Shown: one piece after another, positions 8,150 to 16,412 of the stretch | Numbering within the stretch: the stretch's first letter is position 1 | How the letters are laid out: every line of letters begins with the position of its first letter | Origin: Mucilaginibacter sp. | GTDB lineage: Bacteria; Bacteroidota; Bacteroidia; Sphingobacteriales; Sphingobacteriaceae | DNA length: 64,000 nucleotides | Direction of reading: 5' to 3' | NCBI RefSeq assembly: GCF_025362475.1 | Contig: NZ_JANYGH010000041.1 | Span: 1 to 64,000 of the forward strand | Notes under the pieces: model-generated | What the model was told of the DNA's origin: nothing | Databases searched by the model: none | The model's input: only the letters and a program-made list of their open reading frames with translations | Program-made: the position numbers and the translations under genes

Positions 8150-8467
8150 ATGAAGCATCATAAACAACTGGAGCGGCGTACATTTTTGCAAGACCGTTTC
8201 GACATCCTGATTAAAAGACAAAGGAGTGGCACAGCCACCTTTAACGAACTTACCGAACTTGATGATATTGTGAACCGCGACCCCGCCATACGTGAAAGTA
8301 TCCTGGTTGAAATGCAGGAACTTGATTCCCCGCCGGATGATCAGCCGCCAGTTGAAGTGCCTGTTATTGATCCTGTAAAAAAGCGTAGCTTGTTTGATAT
8401 TATTTGGTCGTTTATCAACAGGTTGTTTATAGCCGAAGCAGGAGTACCCACAGCGGTACTGATTTAA
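8150..8467 (+). CDS. Small hypothetical protein
   Basis: A 105-residue protein of unknown family. The first 60 residues are charged and helical (RRTFLQDRFDILIKRQRSGT, NELTELDDIVNRDPAIRESI). A proline-rich linker follows (SPPDDQPPVEVPVIDPV), then a short hydrophobic helix (LFDIIWSFINRLFIAEAGV) that could be a membrane anchor or an amphipathic tail. The start ATG at 8150 follows an AT-rich leader. Neighbouring genes give no functional hint. The codon pattern is like its neighbours, so I regard it as real. Confidence 0.55.
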   Translation: MKHHKQLERRTFLQDRFDILIKRQRSGTATFNELTELDDIVNRDPAIRESILVEMQELDSPPDDQPPVEVPVIDPVKKRSLFDIIWSFINRLFIAEAGVPTAVLI

Positions 8468-8671
8468 ATATTTAACAACCTTCCATCTTTTTGAAATGGG
8501 GTGAAGAGCCACTTTTTGTGATTTTTTTACAACCGAGATGTGCCAAAACCGGGCGGCAGATGCATCCTGGCCCGGTGCGTGATACTACTTACGCCCTTTA
8601 ATTTTTTGCCCTTCAATAATTTACTGCCTGATTTATTATATTTAGCCTAAACTAAATCATCGCAATAAAAT

Positions 8672-9967
8672 ATGACTACCACTGCCACTACTGAATCCAT
8701 TTACTGGTCTGGTGCGCAAAAAATAGCATTAAGGTTTTTCCTGGTGTTTTTTTTGCTGTACATATTGTTTAATCCCAATGGCACCATACCATTTTTAAAT
8801 GCAGCTTCCCGGTACTATATCCAGCCATTTCATAAATTAATTCCCTGGCTGGCTGCACATGTATTACACATGGCCAACCCCGTTACCATATTTACCAATG
8901 GCAGCGGCGATACCACTTATGATTACCTCATTATATTGTTTAGCGTGGTAGTGGCGGGTGTATGTGCTAGTGTTTGGTCGGCAATTGACAGAAAGGCCCG
9001 CAATTATAACAAGCTGTTTTATTGGGTTTGTGTAATTGTGCGTTATTATGTGGCTATCACCATGCTTACCTACGGCTTTATAAAAGTGATTAAATTGCAA
9101 TTTCCGTCACCATCTCCCGCCCGCCTGTTGGAACCCTTTGGCAATGCATCGCCCATGGGCCTGGCCTGGACGTATATGGGCTACTCCAAAGGCTTTAATT
9201 ATTTTACAGGTATAGGTGAGTTAAGCTGTGGTTTGTTGTTGCTTTTTCGCAAAACAACAACCCTTGGTGCACTGTTGGGCGTGGTGGTTGCCGGCAATAT
9301 TATGGCTATAAACTATTGTTTTGATGTGCCGGTTAAGTTATTATCAACCATGCTGGTGCTAATGTCGTTGTTTTTACTGGTTAAGGATGCTCGGCGTTTA
9401 ATTAATTTCTTTTTGCTAAATAGGGAAGCCCCACCATCAAACATAGTTCCTCACAGTTTTAAGGAAAGGTGGAAAAACATCACCCTATGTTGTATTAAAT
9501 ATGTTTTTATAATATATGTGCTTGTTGGGTACACCATAAGTAATTTGCAAGCCGCTAAATACTACGGCGATAAGGCTAAAAAGCCACCTTTTTATGGCAT
9601 TTATGATGTGCAAAGCTTTGTGCGAAACAAGGATACCATTGCGCCGCTTACTACAGATACCAACCGCTGGCGCAAGTTAGTGATTAGCTATGCAGATAAT
9701 GCGCAGATTAAATTCATGAACGATAGTTCAAAAAATTACAGCTTTAAACCCGACCTAAAGAAACATGTTATTACCATCAATACATACGCAGATACGGTGA
9801 ACAAGCACTATTTAACTTACACCGAAGCAAAAAATGGCGATCTGCTGCTGAAAGGCAAATGGGACAGAGATTCGCTGACCATCAACCTCAAAAAATACGA
9901 CCTGTATAATTTTTTACTGCTGCGGCGTGGCTTTCATTGGGTAAATGAGTATCCATTGAACAGGTAG
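8672..9967 (+). CDS. DoxX-like integral membrane protein
   Basis: A 431-residue membrane protein with about six or seven hydrophobic helices: around residues 17-35, 84-104, 118-138, 190-235 (two or three) and 265-285. A soluble C-terminal segment of about 140 residues follows (NTYADTVNKHYLTYTEAKNG). The GIGELSCGLLLLFRKTTTLG segment and the following helices resemble DoxX/DoxD-type proteins, which are linked to respiratory or thiol chemistry in other bacteria. The role here is unknown. It is apparently monocistronic: an inverted repeat GCAACAAG/CTTGTTGC (10001-10008, 10030-10037) follows and may end the transcript. Confidence 0.7.
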   Translation: MTTTATTESIYWSGAQKIALRFFLVFFLLYILFNPNGTIPFLNAASRYYIQPFHKLIPWLAAHVLHMANPVTIFTNGSGDTTYDYLIILFSVVVAGVCASVWSAIDRKARNYNKLFYWVCVIVRYYVAITMLTYGFIKVIKLQFPSPSPARLLEPFGNASPMGLAWTYMGYSKGFNYFTGIGELSCGLLLLFRKTTTLGALLGVVVAGNIMAINYCFDVPVKLLSTMLVLMSLFLLVKDARRLINFFLLNREAPPSNIVPHSFKERWKNITLCCIKYVFIIYVLVGYTISNLQAAKYYGDKAKKPPFYGIYDVQSFVRNKDTIAPLTTDTNRWRKLVISYADNAQIKFMNDSSKNYSFKPDLKKHVITINTYADTVNKHYLTYTEAKNGDLLLKGKWDRDSLTINLKKYDLYNFLLLRRGFHWVNEYPLNR

Positions 9968-10112
9968 GGAGAATTGGCATCATTTAAAAAGGAGTAAAAG
10001 GCAACAAGACTAAAATTCATTTAATGGTTCTTGTTGCTATTATCAACATAGCAAAGTACATGCTTATCAAAAAACGTTTATATTGCCATAGCAAACCAAT
10101 TAAGTTAAAACC

Positions 10113-11129
10113 ATGATAAGAAAACTATCAATAATAAGCCTTTTGCTGCTTTTTATGCTGCCATGCCTGTCTTTTGCGCAAACGGCCGCTAATGGCAAAG
10201 CTGTTGCTGCAAGAATGCGGGTTATTATTGATAATGACTTTAGTGGCGATCCGGATGGCTTATTTGCGCTTACTCATCTTTTGTTATCATCATCGGTGGA
10301 GATCAGGGGCATTATTGGTTCGCACCTTAAAGTGGGGGATGGATTTGATAACTCGAAAACCCAGGCAGATAATGCTGTTAAAAAGGCTACCGAACTGCTA
10401 AAAATGATGAAGATGAATGGCCGGATGCCTGTAATTGCCGGATCAAACACGGGGATGCTCAATGATAGCACCCCTGTTAAAAGCGCGGCAGTTGATTTTA
10501 TTATCAAAGAGGCTTCACGTACTGATACTTCCTTGCCCTTATATGTGCTTTGCGGAGCTGGCCTTACCGAAGTTGCTTCGGCTGTTTTAACTAACCCGCA
10601 GATAGCCGGTAAATTTACATTGGTTTGGATAGGCGGCGCCGAATACAGCGACCTGGCATTACCGCCACCTAATTATTCAAATCCCGAATACAATCTTAAT
10701 ATTGACATTGCCGCGGCGAGGGTTGTTTTTAACCAGCCGCAATTAAAATTATGGCAAATACCCCGCAATGCTTACCGCCAGGCGTTGTTGCCTTACTCAC
10801 AATTGCAAACCAGGGTAAAACCTCATGGCGAGATAGGGAAGTATTTAAACAACGTGCTTGAAAACCTCATGATTCGCTTACAGCAATACCATCTTAATAT
10901 TGGCGAAACCTATATTTTAGGCGATAGCCCGCTGGTGTTGCTTACCGCCTTGCAGTCCTCTTTTGAAGCTGATCCATCAAGCAGCGATTATGTGCTTAAG
11001 CCCTGCCCGCGGATAAATGCGCAAGGCGTTTATGAATATAATGCCAATGGCCGAAACATCAGGGTTTACCAGCACCTGGATATTAACCTGATGTTTAATG
11101 ATTTTTTTGCAAAGCTGGAATTGCTTTAA
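10113..11129 (+). CDS. Exported inosine/uridine-preferring nucleoside hydrolase-like protein
   Basis: A 338-residue protein with a signal peptide (ends near SFAQT), so it should act in the periplasm. The N-terminal RVIIDNDFSGDPDGLFAL loop is a variant of the Asp-rich calcium-binding motif DTDxGxDDA of nucleoside hydrolases. PVIAGSNTG and VWIGGAEY are further family landmarks. The exact DDA pattern is altered (DPDG), as in nucleoside-hydrolase-like proteins of Bacteroidota, so ribonucleoside hydrolysis is plausible but unproven. It is followed at 82 nt by a HAD phosphatase gene on the same strand, possibly co-transcribed. Confidence 0.78.
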   Translation: MIRKLSIISLLLLFMLPCLSFAQTAANGKAVAARMRVIIDNDFSGDPDGLFALTHLLLSSSVEIRGIIGSHLKVGDGFDNSKTQADNAVKKATELLKMMKMNGRMPVIAGSNTGMLNDSTPVKSAAVDFIIKEASRTDTSLPLYVLCGAGLTEVASAVLTNPQIAGKFTLVWIGGAEYSDLALPPPNYSNPEYNLNIDIAAARVVFNQPQLKLWQIPRNAYRQALLPYSQLQTRVKPHGEIGKYLNNVLENLMIRLQQYHLNIGETYILGDSPLVLLTALQSSFEADPSSSDYVLKPCPRINAQGVYEYNANGRNIRVYQHLDINLMFNDFFAKLELL

Positions 11130-11210
11130 AGTAGCAATTTACTTTATGCCAGGTGTTAAAATGGAGGAGTAAATTAAAACCAATCTCCTCCTCATCCGTT
11201 GGATTAAAAC

Positions 11211-11966
11211 ATGAAAAAACTCATTGTTTTTGACCTGGATGGCACTCTTGCAGAAAGCAAGGCGGCGATAGATAAAGAAATGGCCCTGCTGTTTTCCGGC
11301 TTGCTGGAAGTAGCCCAGGTGGCTATCATATCTGGCGGCGACTGGCCTCAATTTGAAAAGCAGGTAATAGCACATTTGCCCAAAGGCAGCAAGCTACCCC
11401 ACTTATCTATATTGCCAACCTGTGGAACCAAATTTTACCAGTACAAGGCATCCCAATGGAAAAAGATCTATTCGGAAGATTTTACACCGGGGGAAAAGGA
11501 AAAGATCACCGCGTCACTAAATCAAGCTGTGGAAAAATCGGGATTTAAAGCGGAAAAGACCTGGGGCGATACAGTGGAAGACCGTGATAGCCAGATCACT
11601 TTTTCGGCCCTTGGACAAAAGGCCCCCCTGGAGCCTAAAAAAGCCTGGGACCCCGACTTTAAAAAGCGCAAAAAAATCAAGGTGATTCTTGATAAGCTGA
11701 TCCCGGAGTTTGCGGTGAACCTGGGCGGCGCCACATCTATTGATGTTACCAAGCCGGGAATTGATAAGGCATACGGGATGTACAAACTGCGCGATATGCT
11801 GAAAATATCCATCAAAGAAATGCTGTTCATGGGTGATGCTCTTTTTGACGGCGGCAACGATTATCCCGCCCGAACCACCGGTGCCGATTGTATCCAGGTT
11901 CGCGATCCGCAGGAAACAAAAAGGGTTATTGAAGCTGTAATTGCTTGTTTGAAACCGGTAGGTTGA
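11211..11966 (+). CDS. HAD-IIB (phosphomannomutase/sucrose-phosphatase-like) hydrolase
   Basis: A 251-residue cytoplasmic HAD-superfamily protein. Motif I is VFDLDGTLAES (nucleophile Asp8, acid/base Asp10), motif II AIISGG (about 43-48) and motif IV MGDALFDGGND (about 203-213). The insertion between motifs II and III is a C2-type cap, as in the PMM/Cof branch. NLGGATSIDVTKPGIDKAYG is typical of HAD-IIB phosphatases. The likely reaction is removal of phosphate from a sugar phosphate or phosphomannose isomerisation; the substrate cannot be chosen from sequence. It follows the nucleoside hydrolase and is convergent with the MFS gene. Confidence 0.83.
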   Translation: MKKLIVFDLDGTLAESKAAIDKEMALLFSGLLEVAQVAIISGGDWPQFEKQVIAHLPKGSKLPHLSILPTCGTKFYQYKASQWKKIYSEDFTPGEKEKITASLNQAVEKSGFKAEKTWGDTVEDRDSQITFSALGQKAPLEPKKAWDPDFKKRKKIKVILDKLIPEFAVNLGGATSIDVTKPGIDKAYGMYKLRDMLKISIKEMLFMGDALFDGGNDYPARTTGADCIQVRDPQETKRVIEAVIACLKPVG

Positions 11967-12000
11967 TCAATAAGCAATTGATTGATGAGAGGTTTTGATC

Positions 12001-13242
12001 TCACATCTTTTTTTCGATCCTGATCAAAGGTATAGCCGCGAATGCTATCAGTAACATAAAGGCCGCCGTTACCAGGAAAAGGTTCGATCCCAGCGTATGA
12101 TACAAAAATGCCCCGCTAATGAGGCCAATGATACTGGCCAGGCTACCAGCACTGCCGGCAAATCCTTGTATTTTACCCTGTACCTGTCCGTTCCCGGTAT
12201 TAGATAACAAAGCGATAAATGAAGGCCACATAAGGCCATTGCCAATTGCAAAAAGAAAGGCAGAAGAATAGATGAGCACTATGTTATTGAATTTTAAAAG
12301 CACAAAGCAGGCACAAAGGATCAGGCTGCCGGTAATTACCAACACCGCGCCAGAAACGCGTTTGGCAATAAAGCTCAATACCGGTCCCTCTACTAAAACC
12401 ATCATCCCGCTTAAAAAGGAGAAGTAGATGCCCAGTTTTAATACTTTCCAATGCAACTGCCCGGCAGCATACACCGGGAAGCCAACATAAAAAAAATTGA
12501 AGCCTAAAAATATAAGGAAGTAAAGGACCAAAAAATAAGGTACATAAGGTAGTTTAAACACTTCCTTTAGTCCTTTTAAATTGGTTTGTTTTACGAGAGG
12601 AGAGGGAGTAGTGGCGTTTTCTTTTTTAGCCTGGGGTTCACGGATGCGCAACCAGATTACCAGTAATGCCACCAACGAAATAAGTGCGGTTACTACAACC
12701 GGTAATATGTTGCCCAATATGGTGGCTCCTAATAAACCAGCCATTAATGGCCCCAAAATAAAACCCATATTTGATGCGGCGGCCATCTGCCCAAAATTTT
12801 GTTTGCGATTCTCCTTTACAGAAATATCTGCTACGTAAGCATTGGCAACAGACATATTACCGCCGGTGAGGCCGTCAAGCGCCCGGCCTAAAAAAATGAG
12901 CAGCAAGGGGAGACTGAATATAAAAGTGTCGGTTAGCTTTATCTGGTGGTTAGGTATAATTAACCCGGCTAAAAATATGAGCCATGCCAAAAAAGTTCCA
13001 GCCTCGCTCAGGAGCAATATTTTTTTACGTCCAAACTTGTCAGACCAATTACCCAGGATGGGAGCGCCTATCAGCTGAAAAACGGAATAGGTGGCACTCA
13101 TAAAGCCATATACCACCTCATTGCCGCCCAGCTTTAAAACAATAACCACCAAAAACGGGATTACAACACTAAAGCCAAGGGTATCAATAAAGTTTACCAG
13201 CAGTATGGGAAACAGGGTTGCTTTAGTGGTATTTGGCGCCAT
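12001..13242 (-). CDS. MFS transporter, TCR/Tet-type efflux pump
   Basis: A 413-residue inner-membrane protein with 12 predicted helices. It starts with FIDTLGFSVVIPFLVVIVLK and has the motif A loop GNWSDKFGRKKILLLSE and motif C-like GFILGPLMAGLLG, typical of drug:H+ antiporters close to TetA. GRALDGLTGGNMSVANAYVAD also fits this group. The substrate is unknown. The upstream region shared with the divergent SDR gene contains paired dyad repeats (13350-13385) that may control one or both genes. Confidence 0.85.
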   Translation of the reverse strand: MAPNTTKATLFPILLVNFIDTLGFSVVIPFLVVIVLKLGGNEVVYGFMSATYSVFQLIGAPILGNWSDKFGRKKILLLSEAGTFLAWLIFLAGLIIPNHQIKLTDTFIFSLPLLLIFLGRALDGLTGGNMSVANAYVADISVKENRKQNFGQMAAASNMGFILGPLMAGLLGATILGNILPVVVTALISLVALLVIWLRIREPQAKKENATTPSPLVKQTNLKGLKEVFKLPYVPYFLVLYFLIFLGFNFFYVGFPVYAAGQLHWKVLKLGIYFSFLSGMMVLVEGPVLSFIAKRVSGAVLVITGSLILCACFVLLKFNNIVLIYSSAFLFAIGNGLMWPSFIALLSNTGNGQVQGKIQGFAGSAGSLASIIGLISGAFLYHTLGSNLFLVTAAFMLLIAFAAIPLIRIEKKM

Positions 13243-13349
13243 TAGCTTGAGTTTAATACATCATAATACAGGCAGCCTAAAGATAAGTTTTTGATTGTAA
13301 ATAGTTTGCGTTTTATTATGGCGAGAGATAAGCTGTTTGATTTTATGCA

Positions 13350-13385
13350 CTTTTTAACAAAGTAACTTGAGCTTTTTAACAAAGT
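13350..13385. promoter_or_regulatory. Tandem dyad repeats, candidate operator pair
   Basis: CTTTTTAACAAAGT occurs perfectly twice, at 13350-13363 and 13372-13385, start-to-start 22 bp (about two helical turns). Each copy has internal symmetry ACTTT-n5-AAAGT (the second begins GCTTT). The pair lies 52 nt upstream of the SDR start and about 108 nt upstream of the divergent MFS start. The geometry suits two dimers binding one face of DNA. Confidence 0.6.
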
Positions 13386-13436
13386 TGAGGTTGTAAATAC
13401 ACCCGATATTTGTTGTAACAAAAAATTAAAAAAGAC

Positions 13437-14321
13437 ATGGAAAAAATTTGGTTTATAACAGGCAGCTCCCGCGGATTGGGACGAAGCCTTACAGCAGCAG
13501 TACTTGCCAATGGCGATAAAGTAGCAGCGACAGCACGTAATACAGCACAATTAAAGGATCTGGCAGATCAATATCCTAACCAGTTATTACCTGTTCAATT
13601 GGATGTAACCAACCAGGAGCAAATAAATGCCGCGGTTGAAAAAACAATACAACACTTTGGGCGCATTGACGTATTGGTGAATAATGCCGGGTTTGGCATC
13701 ACCGGTGCCGCAGAAGCTTATACAGATGAGCAGGTGCGCAGCCAGTTGGAAACAAACCTGTATGCTCCCATTGCCATCACACGCGCGGTATTACCTTATA
13801 TGCGTAAGCAGCGGTCGGGCCATATATTGCAGATCAGCTCCATTGGGGGCAGGGTTGGTTCAGCAGGGGTTACTATTTATCAATCGGCTAAATTTGGTTT
13901 AAGTGGTTTTAGCGAGGGTTTGGCCCAGGAGCTTGCGCCTTTGGGGATAAAAGTAATTGTGATTGAACCGGGTGGTTTCCGTACAGATTGGGCAGGCGAC
14001 TCGATGACCTATGCAAAATCCATTGAAGGCTATGAAGATTCTGTAGGTAAAAGGGCCGACTTTTTTCAAAGTGGAAAATTTGTGCCCGTGGGCGATCCTG
14101 ATAAGGCTGCCAAAGTAATGATTGATATAATTAAGGAGCCAAAGCCACCTTTGCATTTGATATTGGGCAGCGAAGGGATAGCTATTGTGAAAAGTTCTGA
14201 GGCGGTAAAGCTGGCCGAGCTGGAAAAGTGGTTCGATGTTAGTATCTCAACAGATCATGATGAGGCAGATAATTTCTTTGAATCTGAACAAGGTAAAGCA
14301 TACCTCAACCTTAAAAAATAA
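13437..14321 (+). CDS. SDR family oxidoreductase (classical)
   Basis: A 294-residue cytoplasmic NAD(P)-binding enzyme. It has the Rossmann motif ITGSSRGLGRSL (residues 7-18), NNAG (82-85) and the catalytic set Ser134/135, Tyr148 and Lys152 (IYQSAKFG). IEPGGFRTDWAG follows the catalytic site. The C-terminal extension (IAIVKSSEAVKLAELEKWFD) places it in the large group of SDRs often annotated as short-chain dehydrogenase/reductase of unknown substrate. It is followed by a strong hairpin and then an AraC gene on the same strand, so gene and regulator may be linked. Confidence 0.9.
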   Translation: MEKIWFITGSSRGLGRSLTAAVLANGDKVAATARNTAQLKDLADQYPNQLLPVQLDVTNQEQINAAVEKTIQHFGRIDVLVNNAGFGITGAAEAYTDEQVRSQLETNLYAPIAITRAVLPYMRKQRSGHILQISSIGGRVGSAGVTIYQSAKFGLSGFSEGLAQELAPLGIKVIVIEPGGFRTDWAGDSMTYAKSIEGYEDSVGKRADFFQSGKFVPVGDPDKAAKVMIDIIKEPKPPLHLILGSEGIAIVKSSEAVKLAELEKWFDVSISTDHDEADNFFESEQGKAYLNLKK

Positions 14322-14330
14322 ATTATCAAT

Positions 14331-14374
14331 AAATAATAACAGCACAGGTAAATAATCCTGTACTGTTATTATTT
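14331..14374 (+). terminator. Strong hairpin after SDR gene
   Basis: AAATAATAACAG-n-ACAGG pairs with CCTGT-n-CTGTTATTATTT around a short loop, giving a long, almost perfect stem that ends in T-rich sequence. It starts 9 nt after the SDR stop codon and ends 15 nt before the AraC start, so it probably terminates the SDR transcript and leaves almost no room for a separate AraC leader. Confidence 0.7.
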
Positions 14375-14389
14375 GTAAATTTGAATTAC

Positions 14390-15199
14390 ATGCTTAAACA
14401 AGAAAAAGAACAGGTACTGCGGCAAATAAACTATTCCTGCTACATAGCCAGGAGCAGGGAAGGCGAGCAATTTGTGCCGGAGCATGTTTTTAGCTACCAG
14501 ATAGCGGGCTCGCTCACCATAAGCGATGCAAATAATAAAATATATACAGTAAAAGAAGGCGATTTTAGATTGAGCAAACGTAACCACCTGGTTAAGTTTG
14601 TAAAGCAGCCTCCTTTAAATGGCGAGTACAAGGCCTTGTCCGTTTATCTTGACCAGGAAACATTGCGTAATTTCAGTATTGAATATGGTTACCAATCGGA
14701 TAAGCACGATACCGGGGATTCATTTATTAGCCTAAGGCCCGATCCGCTTTATAAAAGCTTTATGGAGTCATTATTGCCTTATCAGCAAACAGGGCATACT
14801 ATCAGCAATGATCTGCAACGCTTAAAGCTGCGTGAGGCTATCCTGATTTTACTCCAGGCAAACCCCGGGCTTAAAGATGTTTTATTTGATTTTAGCGATC
14901 CTGGTAAAATAGATCTGGAGGGTTTTATGAATAAAAACTACCATTTTAATGTTCACCTTAATCGCTTTGCTTATTTAACAGGCCGTAGTCTTGCTACTTT
15001 TAAGCGCGATTTTGAAAAGATATTTCATGTTACGCCCAGCAGGTGGCTACAACAGCGCAGGTTACAGGAGGCTCATTATCTTATTAAAGAAAAAGGGCAG
15101 GCCCCGTCAGATGTTTACCTCGATTTGGGCTTTGAGGATCTGTCCCATTTTTCGTTTGCGTTTAAAAAAACTTATGGTGTTGCACCATCCAGAATTTAA
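14390..15199 (+). CDS. AraC family transcriptional regulator
   Basis: A 269-residue regulator from ATG 14390; the TTG at 14381 would add only three residues. The N-terminal cupin-like domain (VFSYQIAGSLTISDANNKIY, VKEGDFRLSKRNHLVKFVKQ) resembles the ExsA-type effector domain. The C-terminal AraC HTH pair contains NRFAYLTGRSLATFKRDFEK, VTPSRWLQQRRLQEAHYLI and LGFEDLSHFSFAFKKTYGV. In Bacteroidota such regulators often sit beside SDR oxidoreductases; here SDR genes flank it on both sides (13437 plus, 15402 minus). The inducer is unknown. A terminator follows at 15343. Confidence 0.9.
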   Translation: MLKQEKEQVLRQINYSCYIARSREGEQFVPEHVFSYQIAGSLTISDANNKIYTVKEGDFRLSKRNHLVKFVKQPPLNGEYKALSVYLDQETLRNFSIEYGYQSDKHDTGDSFISLRPDPLYKSFMESLLPYQQTGHTISNDLQRLKLREAILILLQANPGLKDVLFDFSDPGKIDLEGFMNKNYHFNVHLNRFAYLTGRSLATFKRDFEKIFHVTPSRWLQQRRLQEAHYLIKEKGQAPSDVYLDLGFEDLSHFSFAFKKTYGVAPSRI

Positions 15200-15342
15200 T
15201 TATTAATTAAGTAAAATCTTGTCGGATTGCCTGATTACCAGTATTTAAAATATTTTTCACAAAATGTAACCCTATCGTTTTAATTAACGTACAAAAAGTT
15301 GTAAAAGGTTAGTTAATTTATTGGTTTGAATTTTTGTTTTTG

Positions 15343-15373
15343 AAACTCCCGGATGCCAACCGGGAGTTTTTTA
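15343..15373 (+). terminator. Intrinsic terminator after AraC gene
   Basis: AAACTCCCGG (15343-15352), a 7-nt loop, then CCGGGAGTTT (15360-15369) running into a T-rich tail. A second copy of the AAACCGGGAGTTT word follows at about 15377-15389, so the region may act on both converging transcripts. Confidence 0.8.
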
Positions 15374-15401
15374 TTTAAACCGGGAGTTTAAAATGATATT
15401 C

Positions 15402-16166
15402 TTAAAGGTTCATTCCGCCCGAAACTTCTATCCTTTGTGCGTTTATCCAACGGGCTTCTTCGGTACATAAAAATGCAACTACACCGCCAATATCGTCGGG
15501 TAAGCCAACGCGGCCCAATGCGGTTATACCGGCAACATGATCATTTACATGTTGGTTGTCACGTACCAGGCCACCGCCAAAATCTGTTTCGATAGCACCG
15601 GGGGCAACTACATTAACCGCAATTCCACGTGCGCCTAATTCTTTAGCCATATATCTTGTTAGTACTTCAATACCGCCTTTCATTGATGCATAAGCTGCAT
15701 AACCTGGCATACTGAAACGGGCCAAACCGCTTGATATGTTGATGATGCGGCCACCATCATTAATAATTGGCAGCGCTTTTTGGCTTAAAAAGAATACGCC
15801 TTTTAAATGAATATTGAAAAGCAGATCGAAATCTTCTTCCGTAGTTTCGGCAAAAGAAGCGCCAACGCCAATACCTGCATTGTTTATTAAAAAGTCAAAA
15901 TGATCGGTATTAAAAGTGTCTTTCAGCACAGCTTTTACCGCGGTAAAAAAGCTATCGAAGCTTTTAACATCGCCGGCATTGAGTTGTAAGGCCGCGGCTT
16001 TAAGACCTGCTTTCTCAATTTCGGCCACTGCTGCCTGTGCCTCGTCCTGTTTGCTGTGATAGGTTAGTATTACGTTAATACCTTTTTTAGCCAGGCTTAA
16101 GGCCATGTTTTTGCCCAACCCGCGGCTACCACCGGTTACAAGGGCTATTTTATTTGTTAGTTCCAT
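15402..16166 (-). CDS. SDR family oxidoreductase (FabG-like)
   Basis: A 254-residue classical SDR. It shows VTGGSRGLGKNM (residues 10-21), NNAG (95-98), Ser145/146, and Tyr159/Lys163 in YASMKGG. These are followed by VNVVAPGAIETDFGG and the C-terminal LGRVGLPDDIGGVVAFLCTE and GG. It is a 3-ketoacyl-ACP reductase-like enzyme, but these proteins reduce many carbonyl substrates. It is convergent with the AraC gene at 14390, a common regulator/SDR pairing. Its 5' flank contains the AGCTTTT repeat tract (16271-16410), which separates it from the AraC gene at 16413. Confidence 0.9.
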   Translation of the reverse strand: MELTNKIALVTGGSRGLGKNMALSLAKKGINVILTYHSKQDEAQAAVAEIEKAGLKAAALQLNAGDVKSFDSFFTAVKAVLKDTFNTDHFDFLINNAGIGVGASFAETTEEDFDLLFNIHLKGVFFLSQKALPIINDGGRIINISSGLARFSMPGYAAYASMKGGIEVLTRYMAKELGARGIAVNVVAPGAIETDFGGGLVRDNQHVNDHVAGITALGRVGLPDDIGGVVAFLCTEEARWINAQRIEVSGGMNL

Positions 16167-16270
16167 TTTGCTGTTTTAATTTGATAGCACAAAGGTAAAT
16201 GGTAAAATACCGGACGGTTTGCATACATCAATCCAATGTTTGCGAAATTCAAATAGGAGGGGATGCTTAA

Positions 16271-16410
16271 GGCAAAAAGCTAAAAGCAAAAAGCCGAATG
16301 CTATATTAATATATTGGACCAGGTTGATTTCAAAGCTTTGGGCTTTCAGCTTTTTGCTTTTAGCTTTTAGCTTTTAGCTTTTCGGCTTTTCGCCTTTTGC
16401 TTTTCGCCTT
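16271..16410. repeat. AAGC/GCTTTT word-repeat tract with hairpin potential
   Basis: The left part (16271-16296) is made of GGCAAAAAGC, TAAAAGC and AAAAAGCC words. The right part (16340-16410) carries the complementary words, including three consecutive TAGCTTTT-type units around 16370-16383 and then CGGCTTTT, CGCCTTTTGC and TTTTCGCC. The two parts could pair around a loop of roughly 45 nt. It lies directly after the stop codon of the AraC gene (minus strand) and upstream of the SDR. The short tandem units could vary in number by slippage. It has the same design as the tract at 3440-3690. Confidence 0.65.
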
Positions 16411-16412
16411 TT

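Noticed and set aside
14381..14389. TTG start for the AraC gene
   Set aside because: It would add only three residues; the ATG at 14390 is the simpler start. A TAnnTTTG-like match at 14376-14383 lies too close to the start codon to be called a promoter.
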